A stretch of DNA of 64,000 nucleotides from F23-D06 sp947165685 (GCA_947165685.1 CAMVBK010000003.1:80640-144639), one strand, 5' to 3'; positions 42,876 through 51,055 are shown, numbered from the stretch's first letter. Notes: a model not told the origin generated them from the letters alone. Program-made: numbers and translations.

Positions 42876-43505
42876 TTACTTTTGGATTACAGCTCGGTAC
42901 GCTTTGACGTTGTTGCTTAGATTGATCCGCTCCACAAGTCCATCGGCCTGTAGTTCGGCGAGCACACGACTGAGCGATGGGCGGGCGACACCGAGCTGTT
43001 CGGCGGTTTCCGATACGTTGGTGATGGTGTCGTGCTTGCGGATATGATCCAGCACACGGTCGCGCAACCCTTTCACTGCAAATCCTTTGACCTTGCCGCT
43101 GAGGAAACGACTGCGGGCGGAGAGTGTCTGCAGAAAGGCTCGCAGCACATGGGGATGCTGCGTCATGAAGTTGAAGAACGCCTCCCGGTTGATATACCAA
43201 ACAACGCCGTCGGTGCGCATGGAGACCTCCACGGGAATGGTGTTGTCCTCAGCGAAAAGGAACGCTGGAGCCAATACCGTGGGAGACCTCATTTGCTCGA
43301 TGACCACTTCGCGCCCGTTGGCGCCTCCCATTCGTGTCTCCACGGTCCCTTGGGCGAGCAGCATCAGCGAACGGCACGGTGTGCCCGCGTTGACCAACAG
43401 ATCGCCCGCCACATACTCTTCGCGCCGGTGCGGCGACTGCAACAGCTCCTGCAACTCCTCGTCGGTGCAGGTATTGAATAGCGGGAATGTTTTCAGCTCT
43501 TCCAT
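42876..43505 (-). CDS. hcpR: Crp/Fnr family regulator, probable HcpR
   Basis: Start at ATG 43505 (209 residues), because the longer frame passes through the promoter. An N-terminal cyclic-nucleotide-type beta-roll (VAGDLLVNAGTPCRSLMLLAQGTVETR) is followed by a dimer helix and a winged HTH (ETAEQLGVARPSLSRVLAELQADGLVERI). No Fnr-type Cys cluster is present. It is divergent from hcp, and a perfect palindrome of the HcpR kind lies in between. HcpR controls the nitrosative-stress response in Bacteroidota. Confidence 0.85.
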   Translation of the reverse strand: MEELKTFPLFNTCTDEELQELLQSPHRREEYVAGDLLVNAGTPCRSLMLLAQGTVETRMGGANGREVVIEQMRSPTVLAPAFLFAEDNTIPVEVSMRTDGVVWYINREAFFNFMTQHPHVLRAFLQTLSARSRFLSGKVKGFAVKGLRDRVLDHIRKHDTITNVSETAEQLGVARPSLSRVLAELQADGLVERINLSNNVKAYRAVIQK

Positions 43506-43524
43506 TGTTTGGCGGTTTAGGCGG

Positions 43525-43532
43525 CAAAAATA
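43525..43532 (-). promoter_or_regulatory. -7 promoter box of hcpR
   Basis: TATTTTTG on the minus strand, 20 nt before the hcpR start. Confidence 0.55.
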
Positions 43533-43547
43533 CAAAAAAAAGCCCTC

Positions 43548-43561
43548 GTAACAAATGTTAC
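43548..43561. promoter_or_regulatory. HcpR-type operator GTAACA-AA-TGTTAC
   Basis: A perfect 6+2+6 palindrome sits between the divergent hcpR and hcp promoters, centred about 33 nt before the hcp -7 box (roughly -43 from the expected start). That is the normal place for a Crp/Fnr-type activator site. It agrees with the GTAAC...GTTAC pattern reported for HcpR in this phylum. Confidence 0.75.
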
Positions 43562-43583
43562 ACTTTACCTCGTGGCGCGGTGG

Positions 43584-43591
43584 TATTTTTG
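43584..43591 (+). promoter_or_regulatory. -7 promoter box of hcp
   Basis: TATTTTTG, exact consensus, 46 nt before the hcp start codon. Confidence 0.6.
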
Positions 43592-43637
43592 CATCGTCAA
43601 AAACAACGAGAAGAATCATCAATAAAAAGTGAAAAAT

Positions 43638-45302
43638 ATGAACGAAAAAATGTTTTGTTTCCAGTGTCAGGAAACTGCCGGAGGCACCGGCTGCAAATTG
43701 TCAGGAGTGTGTGGCAAGAACCCCGAAGTGGCCCATGCACAGGATCTTTTGATCTATGTCCTCAAAGGACTCGGTGTCATCGCCAACCACCACCAGCACG
43801 GCTGTGGCCACGACTATTGCGACTTTCGCAAGAACATCCACGCCTTTGTGAACGATGCGCTGTTTTCGACTATCACCAACGCCAACTTCGATGTGGAAAG
43901 CATCTACGCCCGGATCGATAAAGGTTTGGAATTGCGTGATATGTTCAAAGATCGTGTTACCAACATGAAAGGTATAGCCTTGCCCAAAATAGATGTGTTG
44001 GAATGGACCGGTCCCCGCGCCGATTATGATGCTAAGGCCCAACAGGTGGGTGTGCTGTCCGAAGCCGACGAGGACATCCGTTCCCTCAAAGAGCTGACTA
44101 TGTACGGCCTGAAAGGAATGGCCGCTTATCTCGAACACGCCGACCGCCTCGGTCAGGTGGATGGCGACATCAACGAGTTCATCCTCCAAACCCTCGGACA
44201 GCTTGCAACATGCGACAATGCCGACGCCCTCACCGCCTTGGTGCTGAAGACCGGCGAATGGGGCGTGAAGGCCATGGCCCTTTTGGACAAAGCCAACACC
44301 ACCGCCTATGGCAATCCCGAAATCACGGAGGTTAACATCGGCGTGGGCAACCGTCCGGGCATCCTTGTGAGCGGTCACGACCTCAATGACATTGAGCAAC
44401 TGCTTGAACAAAGCATGGATGCGGGTGTTGACATCTACACCCACAGCGAAATGTTGCCGGCGCACTATTATCCCAAACTCAAGAAATACAGCCACTTGAA
44501 AGGCAATTATGGCAATGCCTGGTGGAAGCAGCGCGAGGAGTTTGAGGCTTTCAACGGTCCCATCCTGTTCACCACCAACTGCATCGTGCCGCCTATGGCT
44601 AATGCCACCTACAAAGACCGTGTTTTCACCACCAACAGCACTGGTTTCCCGGGTTGGAAGCACATCCCGGCCGACGCCAGCGGCAAGAAGGATTTCAGTG
44701 AAATCATCGCATTGGCAAAGACTTGCGCCGCGCCAAAGGAAATTGAAACGGGCAAGATTGTGGGCGGATTTGCTCACGAGCAGGTGTTCGCATTGGCCGA
44801 CAAAGTGGTGGAGGCCGTCAAGAGCGGTGCCATCCGCAAGTTCGTGGTGATGGCGGGCTGCGATGGTCGGATGAAGAGCCGCCAATACTACACCGATTTT
44901 GCCCAAAAACTTCCCAAAGACTGCGTCATCCTTACGGCTGGATGCGCCAAATACAAATACAACAAGTTGAATCTCGGCGACATTGGAGGCATTCCGCGCG
45001 TGTTGGATGCCGGCCAATGCAACGACAGCTACTCGTTAGCCCTCATTGCGCTGAAACTCAAAGAGGTGTTCGGTCTGGAAGATGTCAACGACCTGCCGAT
45101 TGTCTATAACATTGCCTGGTATGAGCAGAAAGCCGTTGTCGTGCTGCTTGCTTTGCTTAGCCTCGGCGTGAAGAACATCCATCTCGGCCCCACCTTGCCG
45201 GGATTCCTTTCGCCCAATGTGGCAAAGGTGCTGGTCGAAAACTTCGGCATCGGCACCATCAGCACTGTGGACGAAGACTTGAAAGCATTCGGATTGATGT
45301 GA
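43638..45302 (+). CDS. hcp: Hybrid cluster protein (hydroxylamine reductase)
   Basis: I start at ATG 43638 (554 residues) rather than the GTG three codons earlier. The N-terminal Cys motif MFCFQCQETAGGTGCKLSGVCGK binds an Fe-S cluster; the hybrid cluster ligands lie in the C-terminal half (NCIVPP, AGCDGRMKSRQYYTDFA, TAGCAKYKYN, DAGQCNDSYS). Hcp reduces hydroxylamine and NO-derived species. It is preceded by an HcpR site and followed by an intrinsic terminator, so it appears to be a single-gene unit. Confidence 0.97.
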   Translation: MNEKMFCFQCQETAGGTGCKLSGVCGKNPEVAHAQDLLIYVLKGLGVIANHHQHGCGHDYCDFRKNIHAFVNDALFSTITNANFDVESIYARIDKGLELRDMFKDRVTNMKGIALPKIDVLEWTGPRADYDAKAQQVGVLSEADEDIRSLKELTMYGLKGMAAYLEHADRLGQVDGDINEFILQTLGQLATCDNADALTALVLKTGEWGVKAMALLDKANTTAYGNPEITEVNIGVGNRPGILVSGHDLNDIEQLLEQSMDAGVDIYTHSEMLPAHYYPKLKKYSHLKGNYGNAWWKQREEFEAFNGPILFTTNCIVPPMANATYKDRVFTTNSTGFPGWKHIPADASGKKDFSEIIALAKTCAAPKEIETGKIVGGFAHEQVFALADKVVEAVKSGAIRKFVVMAGCDGRMKSRQYYTDFAQKLPKDCVILTAGCAKYKYNKLNLGDIGGIPRVLDAGQCNDSYSLALIALKLKEVFGLEDVNDLPIVYNIAWYEQKAVVVLLALLSLGVKNIHLGPTLPGFLSPNVAKVLVENFGIGTISTVDEDLKAFGLM

Positions 45303-45324
45303 ACGCAAAAAAACGTTAAATATT

Positions 45325-45363
45325 CCGCAACTCAGGTGAAAGCCTGGGTTGTGGGATTTTTTT
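45325..45363 (+). terminator. Intrinsic terminator after hcp
   Basis: CCGCAAC and CAGG (45325-45336) pair with CCTG and GTTGTGG (45343-45354), with wobble pairs and a 6-nt loop, followed by a T7 run. Confidence 0.85.
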
Positions 45364-45364
45364 G

Positions 45365-45372
45365 TACTTTTG
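45365..45372 (+). promoter_or_regulatory. -7 promoter box of the permease remnant
   Basis: TACTTTTG, exact consensus, immediately after the hcp terminator and 20 nt before ATG 45393. Confidence 0.5.
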
Positions 45373-45392
45373 CGGCTAAACAATGAAGTGAT

Positions 45393-45745
45393 ATGACCAT
45401 TGGTAATTTCTTACAATCGCTATTGTCTGTGCTCAACGCCATGTCGCCCTATCTGCTGCTGGGTTTCCTCATTGCGGGGGTGCTGCATGTGTTTGTGCCC
45501 AAAAGGTTTTATGCCCGCTATCTTTCGCGCGACAACAAACTGTCCGTGCTGTGCGTTATTGCTGTTATTGCAGTGCGCTGGTCGAAATAGAGATTCCATC
45601 GCAAGTGTGGCACATCACCGACGATGTGTTTGAAGGCTGCACCAGCCTGAGGCGCGTCATCCTCCACTCAAAAGCGATTGATTCGCTGAATTGGGTGCCT
45701 GCGGAAGCGACGCTCTTACAAGAATATGAAGTTGAAAACGGATAA
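45393..45745 (+). pseudogene. Permease 5' end joined to a leucine-rich-repeat gene 3' end
   Basis: ATG 45393 starts a clean permease N-terminus (FLQSLLSVLNAMSPYLLLGFLIAGVLHVFVPKRFYARYLSRDNKLSVL), typical of the SO_0444/ArsP-type metal efflux permeases, which then turns into a stop within 15 residues. In another frame the DNA goes on as LVEIEIPSQVWHITDDVFEGCTSLRRVILHS, the end of a BspA-like leucine-rich-repeat protein, to a stop at 45745. So the head of one gene and the tail of another have been joined by deletion. Confidence 0.7.
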
Positions 45746-45793
45746 TGGATTAGTCAAGTTGTTTATATACAGTAAAATAGAAAAACAGACAAT

Positions 45794-46630
45794 ATGGAAT
45801 ACAAAACGTTGAACAATGGACTGAAGATGCCGATGGTCGGGCTGGGGGTCTATAACATCTCCGAAAAGGAGACGCAAAGGGTGGTGGAAGACGCCTTGTC
45901 GGTGGGCTACCGCAGCATCGACACGGCCGCCATGTACGAAAACGAGAAAGGCGTGGGCGACGCGGTTCGGGCTTGCGGCGTTCCCCGCGAGGAGCTGTTC
46001 GTCACCACCAAGATCTGCGAGCCCTGCCATACACGGGAGGGGACGCTGCGCACGGTTGACCGTTCCATGCGGCAGATCGGCCTGGACTATGTGGATCTGA
46101 TGCTGCTCCACTGGCCCGTGGGGAACCCCGCCGTGATGTGGCAGACGCTCGAAGAGCTCCACGCACAAGGCATGTTCAAGGCCATCGGGGTGTCGAACTT
46201 CTATCCCAACACCTTCCCGATGATTGTGGAGGACGCCAAGGTCATGCCCGTCGTGAACCAATGCGAGGCCCATGTGCTCTACCAGCAGCGGAAAATGAGG
46301 GAATACCTGAAGCCTTACGATGTGGCTTTGGAGGCCTGGAGTCCGTTGGCAGAAGGCCGGAGCAGCATCTTCAAAGACAAGATTTTGATGAGTATAGGCG
46401 AAAAATACGGCAAGACTTCCGCCCAGATAGCCTTGAAATTCCTCGTCCAGAACGACATCATCATCATTCCCAAGACGACGCACAAGGAGAGGATGGTGGA
46501 GAACATCAGTCTCTTCGACTTCGCGCTCACAGACAACGACATCGCCGAAATACGGAGGTTGGACACTGGTCACAATGTGACTGGATGGCCGTCGGATGCG
46601 CTTGTGTATGAGCCTGCGGTTGTTGGTTAG
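45794..46630 (+). CDS. Aldo/keto reductase (copy 1)
   Basis: The 278-residue protein is an AKR of the 2,5-diketo-gluconate reductase type: MPMVGLGVYNI, DTAAMYENEKGVG with catalytic Asp and Tyr, VTTKIC with Lys, LLHWPVG with His, then GVSNF and IIIPKTTHKERMVEN for NADPH binding. Substrate unknown. The first 160 nt have a 97 percent identical second copy at 63841. A hairpin repeat follows the stop codon. Confidence 0.93.
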   Translation: MEYKTLNNGLKMPMVGLGVYNISEKETQRVVEDALSVGYRSIDTAAMYENEKGVGDAVRACGVPREELFVTTKICEPCHTREGTLRTVDRSMRQIGLDYVDLMLLHWPVGNPAVMWQTLEELHAQGMFKAIGVSNFYPNTFPMIVEDAKVMPVVNQCEAHVLYQQRKMREYLKPYDVALEAWSPLAEGRSSIFKDKILMSIGEKYGKTSAQIALKFLVQNDIIIIPKTTHKERMVENISLFDFALTDNDIAEIRRLDTGHNVTGWPSDALVYEPAVVG

Positions 46631-46662
46631 CCTTCGTGTTAACATGAGATAACCAACACGAA
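46622..46662. repeat. Dispersed hairpin repeat, copy 1
   Basis: TTCGTGTT (46633-46640) pairs with AACACGAA (46655-46662) around a 14-nt loop, with an outer GTTGGTT / AACCAAC alternative. About 40 nt are shared with the copy at 48707. Related copies are at 48031 and 48716. Confidence 0.75.
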
Positions 46663-46683
46663 ACAGCTGTCGCTTTCGTTGCA

Positions 46684-46700
46684 TTTTTTTTTTTTTTTTT
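46684..46700. repeat. Homopolymer of 17 T
   Basis: A run of 17 T lies directly before the first operator-like repeat of the ATPase gene. Such a length is prone to slippage. Confidence 0.9.
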
Positions 46701-46755
46701 GTCCATGCACAATAAAAATAGCATCACAACAATTTTCTTTGTCTATGGACAATAA
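46697..46755. promoter_or_regulatory. Two copies of an operator-like motif before the intact ATPase gene
   Basis: TTTGTCCATGCACAATAAA (from 46698) and TTTGTCTATGGACAATAAA (from 46738) are 40 bp apart. The second is a palindrome TTGTC-TATG-GACAA, the first a one-base variant. The second copy ends shortly before the -7 box at 46763, the same layout as the pair at 39076. Confidence 0.65.
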
Positions 46756-46762
46756 ATTTTAC

Positions 46763-46770
46763 TATTTTTG
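46763..46770 (+). promoter_or_regulatory. -7 promoter box of the ATPase gene
   Basis: TATTTTTG, 21 nt before ATG 46792. It excludes the longer frame, which would begin inside the box. Confidence 0.6.
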
Positions 46771-46791
46771 CAGCCGATAAAAACAAAAGAA

Positions 46792-48006
46792 ATGGAAGTG
46801 CTCACTCGCAAACATTATGCCGATATCGTGGATTCGTGGATAGGCAAGGGCAATATCATCGCCTTGGTCGGATCGCGCCGCGTCGGCAAAAGCTATGTTC
46901 TCAAAGACTTCATCCAACGGCACCAGGACGAACGGGATGCCAACATCGTCTTTATAGACAAGGAAAAGAAAGCATTCAAGGAGATCAAGACCAAAGACGA
47001 TCTTGACAACTGGATCGAGGCGCGCTTCATCAAAGGAAAGCACAATTACATTTTGATTGACGAAGCACAAGAAATTGAGCATTTTGAGGAAAGCGTATGC
47101 AATTGGTACACAGAGGATAACACCGACATCATTATCACCGGCAGTAACTCCAAAATGCTTTCCGGCGAGTTAGCCACTCTAATTTCCGGACGTCACGTGG
47201 AAATCCGCATCCATCCGCTCGTATATTCGGAATTTCTTGAATTCCACAATCTTCCCGACAGCGACGAAACGCTAATGACTTACCTGACTTACGGTGGACT
47301 GCCTGGGCTGAGGAAAGTGGGACTCGACAGCGACGAGCAGGTGTGGGCCTACCTCTCCAGCGTCTTCAACACTATCATGCTCAAGGACATCATCGAGCGG
47401 CACGACATCCGCAACATCCCTTTTCTCAACAACCTCATCGCTTTTTACGCGGACACAACCGGCAAGCTCACCTCTGCCAACAGCATCGCGAAATACATGA
47501 AATCGCTGCGGGAAAATGTGTCTGCCAACCTTGTCCTGCTTTACCGGGAGTTTTACGCCGAAGCATTCCTGCTCGACATCGTTTCCCGGTTCGATATCCA
47601 CGGCAAAAAAATCTTCGAGTCCAACGAAAAAATCTACTGGGACGACTTGGGCCTCCGCAACCTCAAGGCCGAGGGAAGTATGGACTCCTACATCGAAAAG
47701 GTAATCGAAAATGCCATTTACAAACACCTGCGCCATTTGGGCTACGAAGTGAAGGTGGGTGTGCTGAATGCTGGGGAGGTAGATTTCGTCTGCACTAAAC
47801 CGAGCAAAACGGTTTATGTACAAGCGAGTTACATCATTGCGGAAGAGTCCACCCGCAAGCGTGAGTTCGGTCCATTGGAGAAGATCCGCGACAACCATCC
47901 GAAATACGTCATCAGCGCCACACCGCTGCTTACCTCTCGGGACGAAAACGGAATCACCCACCTCGCCCTGCGAAAATTCCTCAAAAACGGTTTCGAACAA
48001 GGTTAA
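46792..48006 (+). CDS. AAA ATPase with DUF4143 C-terminal domain
   Basis: The 404-residue protein has Walker A in LVGSRRVGKSYVLKDF (about residue 27), Walker B in YILIDEAQEIEHF, and the sensor stretch IIITGSNSKMLSGELATLISGRHVEIRIHPLVYSEF. The C-terminal half is DUF4143 with an endonuclease-like VKVGVLNAGEVDFVCTKPSKTVYVQASY (E-x-D plus Q-x-S pattern). This family is found in many copies in Bacteroidota, and its role is unknown; a toxin-antitoxin or defence role has been suggested for some. It is flanked by hairpin repeats at 46622 and 48031. Confidence 0.92.
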   Translation: MEVLTRKHYADIVDSWIGKGNIIALVGSRRVGKSYVLKDFIQRHQDERDANIVFIDKEKKAFKEIKTKDDLDNWIEARFIKGKHNYILIDEAQEIEHFEESVCNWYTEDNTDIIITGSNSKMLSGELATLISGRHVEIRIHPLVYSEFLEFHNLPDSDETLMTYLTYGGLPGLRKVGLDSDEQVWAYLSSVFNTIMLKDIIERHDIRNIPFLNNLIAFYADTTGKLTSANSIAKYMKSLRENVSANLVLLYREFYAEAFLLDIVSRFDIHGKKIFESNEKIYWDDLGLRNLKAEGSMDSYIEKVIENAIYKHLRHLGYEVKVGVLNAGEVDFVCTKPSKTVYVQASYIIAEESTRKREFGPLEKIRDNHPKYVISATPLLTSRDENGITHLALRKFLKNGFEQG

Positions 48007-48030
48007 CGGGACAGAGCCTTCGGTTGTCAA

Positions 48031-48070
48031 TTTACTTCGTGTTAACATGAAATAACCAACACGAAGTAAA
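48031..48070. repeat. Dispersed hairpin repeat, copy 2
   Basis: A perfect 13-bp inverted repeat TTTACTTCGTGTT / AACACGAAGTAAA encloses a 14-nt loop, 24 nt after the ATPase stop codon. Confidence 0.8.
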
Positions 48071-48113
48071 TAACATTTACTCGTCGGTCTTCCGCTTCAT
48101 TCAAGAAAAGTTG

Positions 48114-48121
48114 TATTTTTG
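48114..48121 (+). promoter_or_regulatory. -7 promoter box of the ClbS/DfsB gene
   Basis: TATTTTTG, 42 nt before ATG 48164. Confidence 0.6.
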
Positions 48122-48163
48122 CAAAGTCTTTTGAATAGGACAAATACGAAAACCAAAGCGACA

Positions 48164-48694
48164 ATGGACAAAAACGAACTCTTAGCAGCCATGTCGGACA
48201 GTTATGCGAAACTGAACGAACAAATCGGCAAAATGACAGATGACGAACTGAACGCGACCTTCCAGTTCGCCAATGACCCCAAAAAATGCGGTGCGCGGTG
48301 GATTTACGACCAATGCGCCCGCGACCTCCTCATACACCTTTACGAATGGCAGGTGCTGATGCGTGAATTTGTGAATAACATCCGCGAAGGCCATCAAAAA
48401 GACTATCTACCCGACGAGTACCGCAAAAACTACCACGAGATGGACAAGATGTTGGTGGAAAAGCACCAGGGCACCTCGTTCCAAGAGGCACGGCGGCTTC
48501 TGGAGCAAACCCATAACGAAATGATGCAGCTGGCGGGCAGTTTTTCCGAGGAGGAACTTTTCACCAAAGGCTACTACAAGAGCACCTACACCACCGATAT
48601 GGCAGCTTACTTCACGAGCGTCACCACAAGTCCCTACAAGCAGGCCCTAAAGATGTTGAAGGCGCACCGAAAGACGTCGGTGACTTCTTGTTAA
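48164..48694 (+). CDS. ClbS/DfsB family (DUF1706) four-helix protein
   Basis: Start at ATG 48164 (176 residues). The sequence MDKNELLAAMSDSYAKLNEQIGKM, then WIYDQCARDLLIHLYEWQVLMREFVNN and GYYKSTYTTDMAAYFTSVTTSPYKQALKMLK, fits the DinB-like ClbS/DfsB family. ClbS protects E. coli from colibactin by hydrolysing it; most homologues have no known substrate. The gene lies between hairpin copies 2 and 3. Confidence 0.85.
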   Translation: MDKNELLAAMSDSYAKLNEQIGKMTDDELNATFQFANDPKKCGARWIYDQCARDLLIHLYEWQVLMREFVNNIREGHQKDYLPDEYRKNYHEMDKMLVEKHQGTSFQEARRLLEQTHNEMMQLAGSFSEEELFTKGYYKSTYTTDMAAYFTSVTTSPYKQALKMLKAHRKTSVTSC

Positions 48695-48706
48695 TGAGCT
48701 TCGCCG

Positions 48707-48760
48707 TTGGTTAGCCTTCGTGTTAACATGAAATAACCAACACGAAGTAAGTAACACGAA
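48707..48760. repeat. Dispersed hairpin repeat, copy 3 with degenerate tail
   Basis: CTTCGTGTT (48716-48724) pairs with AACACGAAG (48739-48747). The left flank GTTGGTTAGC is identical to that of copy 1. Two further partial AACACGAAGTAA / AACATGAA units follow. Confidence 0.8.
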
Positions 48761-48826
48761 GTAATCAACATGAAATTCCCAACACAATGTTTGTTATCAT
48801 GAATAATGCAGGATAAATCACCCAAA

Positions 48827-49663
48827 ATGAAATACTACATCGTTGACGCTTTCACAGACAAGCCTTTTGGCGGGAACCCTGCAGGAGTGGCGCTCCTTGA
48901 CGGGGAAATATTTCCTGACGATTCACTGATGCGGCAAATCGCCGCCGAGCTGCGCTACTCGGAGACGGCCTTTGTGAGGCGGGATTCCGGGAAGGAGTTC
49001 ACCATTCGCTATTTCACCCCGATGGCGGAGGTGGAGTTGTGCGGCCATGCCACCATCGCGACCTTTGCCCTGATGCATCAGGCGTTTGGCCTGTCGGGCC
49101 GCTGTCTCTGCCACACCAAGGCGGGCGACCTCAGCATCGACGCCGGAGAGCGGGTGATGATGCAGATGGCCACGCCCGAAATCGTGGAGACCATTGAGGA
49201 CGCGGAGGAGATATACCGCGCCCTTGGAATCACGGGCTATACCCCCAACCTGCCGGTGATGATCGCCTCCACGGGGCTGCCCGACTTCATGATACAGGTG
49301 CGTGACGTGGCCACTTTGCAAGACATGAGGCTCGATATGGAGGCCATCGCGGAGATAACGAGGCGTTACCATGCCGTCAGCTTCCACGTTTTCGCATTCG
49401 GCGGGGACGGTCACACGGCACATGTGCGCGACTTCGGGCCGCTGTATGGCGTTCCCGAGGAGTCGGCCACCGGCACGGCCAACGCGGCCCTGACCCACTA
49501 TCTGCGGCAAAACGGATGTATCCCCGCAACAGGCGATTTCACCTTCCTGCAAGGCGAGGCCATGGGGCGTCCATCGGTGGTGGCCACGCGCATAGCCCCC
49601 GACGGCACGATCTATGTGGGCGGCACCGCGGCGGTGGTGGCGGAGGGGGAGCTGAAGGTGTGA
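48827..49663 (+). CDS. PhzF family isomerase/epimerase
   Basis: I start at ATG 48827 (278 residues), matching the start of the remnant at 62728; an ATG 21 nt upstream is possible. PhzF blocks are YIVDAFTDKPFGGNPAGVALL, RYSETAFV with the catalytic Glu, FTPMAEVELCGHATIATFAL, and the second-domain GPLYGVPEESATGTANAALTHYL. Members resemble diaminopimelate epimerase and the phenazine enzyme PhzF, but most have unknown substrates. A deleted copy at 62728 keeps only the two ends. Confidence 0.93.
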   Translation: MKYYIVDAFTDKPFGGNPAGVALLDGEIFPDDSLMRQIAAELRYSETAFVRRDSGKEFTIRYFTPMAEVELCGHATIATFALMHQAFGLSGRCLCHTKAGDLSIDAGERVMMQMATPEIVETIEDAEEIYRALGITGYTPNLPVMIASTGLPDFMIQVRDVATLQDMRLDMEAIAEITRRYHAVSFHVFAFGGDGHTAHVRDFGPLYGVPEESATGTANAALTHYLRQNGCIPATGDFTFLQGEAMGRPSVVATRIAPDGTIYVGGTAAVVAEGELKV

Positions 49664-49680
49664 GACAAGTAAAGTGTTTG

Positions 49681-49703
49681 TTTTTGAGATTTTTTCTCAA
49701 AAA
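49681..49703. other. A/T-rich hairpin between phzF-like gene and RloA
   Basis: TTTTTGAGA pairs with TCTCAAAAA around a T5 loop, 17 nt after the PhzF stop. Neither strand gives a normal terminator with a free T-tract after a GC-rich stem, so it may be a weak terminator or a binding site. Confidence 0.5.
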
Positions 49704-49727
49704 TGGACATTGTGTTGATTTTATTTG

Positions 49728-49735
49728 TATATTTG
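49728..49735 (+). promoter_or_regulatory. -7 promoter box of the rloAB/restriction island
   Basis: TATATTTG, exact TAnnTTTG, 41 nt before the RloA start. No further -7 box is obvious before the methylase gene, so one transcript may cover several genes. Confidence 0.55.
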
Positions 49736-49775
49736 CATTTCAGTATATAGAATCTTCAATTTAATATAAATAGTT

Positions 49776-51044
49776 ATGCTACACGAATTTACAGTAGAAA
49801 ACCATCGCTCGTTTTACGACAGGAGGACGCTGGAACTGCAATCCCGCAAATTGAGCGAAGAGGCCAAAAAGAATGTAGTCCAGGAGTTGTCGTACGACAT
49901 TTTGAAGACCCTTGCCATTTACGGGGCCAACTCCAGCGGCAAGTCAAACCTTGTTGATGCCTTGCAAGCCATGAAGTTTTGCGTTCTTTCTTCTGTAAAG
50001 TTGAATCCCAATGATACACTTCCCTACGAACCGTTCCTGCTTTTGAAGAACAACACCAAACCCACCCTGTTTGAGGCGACGTTTTTGAAAGACGGCTTTT
50101 GCTATCGTTATGGTTTCTCCTACACGCGGGCGGAAATTGTTGAAGAATGGCTGTTCCGCAAGACCACAAAACGCTCGAAGGAACAAGTGCTTTTCATCCG
50201 GAACAATGACGGCATTGCCTTTGAGGATGATAAATTTCCAGACGGAGTCGGATTGGAGTCCAAACTAAACGACAATCGGTTGTTCCTCTCCCTTTGCGCA
50301 CAATTGGGTGGCGAGATTTCCAGCCGTGTGATTTCATGGTTCGAGAAAGATTTCCATGTGGTTTCCGGCTTGAACAATCAGGAATACCGTCTGTTTTCAC
50401 AAATGCAGTTTCATCAACGTAAGGAGACCAGCCAAAAGGCCTTGGATTTCTTCAAAACTCTTCATTTGGGCTTTGACGAGATTTCAACCCATGAAGAGGA
50501 AATCTCCATTCCTGACGACATGCCGAAGGAACTTCTTCCTTTTCTATCCAAGGAGGTGGCAGGCAAAAAGCGGATAAAGATGGAATCCGTCCACCATTTG
50601 TACGACAAAAGCGGCACGGTCTGCGGTTCAGTCCATTTCCCGTTTGACGAGAACGAGTCGTCGGGAACCCGCAAGCTGTTTGACATGTCGGGGCCGATTT
50701 TCGACACGTTGGAAAAAGGGACTGTACTCGTGGTGGACGAGCTGGATGCCAAGATGCACCCGCTGATTTCCCAGCAAATCATCCGCTTGTTCAACAATCC
50801 GACCACCAATCCCCATAATGCGCAGCTGATTTTCACCACCCACGACACGCACCTGTTGTCCACCAAGATGCTCCGCCGCGACCAGATCTGGTTCACGGAG
50901 AAGAACCGGTCAGAGCAGACGGACCTGTACTGTCTGACGGACATTGTGCTGCCCGACGGCACGAAGCCCCGCAACGACGCCAACTACGAGAAGAATTACA
51001 TTGCAGGGAGATACGGGGCGGTGCCGTATATTGTTAACGACTAA
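49776..51044 (+). CDS. rloA: AAA family ATPase, RloA / AbiLi-like
   Basis: The 422-residue SMC/OLD-like ATPase begins LHEFTVENHRSFYDRRTLEL, has Walker A in IYGANSSGKSNLVDALQAM (about residue 50), and Walker B in GTVLVVDELDAKMHPLISQQIIRLF followed by LIFTTHDTHLL. This is the layout of RloA and AbiLi proteins found within type I restriction loci and phage-abortive systems. The RloB gene starts 12 nt after it. Confidence 0.9.
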   Translation: MLHEFTVENHRSFYDRRTLELQSRKLSEEAKKNVVQELSYDILKTLAIYGANSSGKSNLVDALQAMKFCVLSSVKLNPNDTLPYEPFLLLKNNTKPTLFEATFLKDGFCYRYGFSYTRAEIVEEWLFRKTTKRSKEQVLFIRNNDGIAFEDDKFPDGVGLESKLNDNRLFLSLCAQLGGEISSRVISWFEKDFHVVSGLNNQEYRLFSQMQFHQRKETSQKALDFFKTLHLGFDEISTHEEEISIPDDMPKELLPFLSKEVAGKKRIKMESVHHLYDKSGTVCGSVHFPFDENESSGTRKLFDMSGPIFDTLEKGTVLVVDELDAKMHPLISQQIIRLFNNPTTNPHNAQLIFTTHDTHLLSTKMLRRDQIWFTEKNRSEQTDLYCLTDIVLPDGTKPRNDANYEKNYIAGRYGAVPYIVND

Positions 51045-51055
51045 ACCCTTTTGCC

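Noticed and set aside
49681..49703. Strong intrinsic terminator after the PhzF gene
   Set aside because: The stem is mostly A/T and the sequence after it is A-rich, not T-rich, so I list it only as a hairpin.
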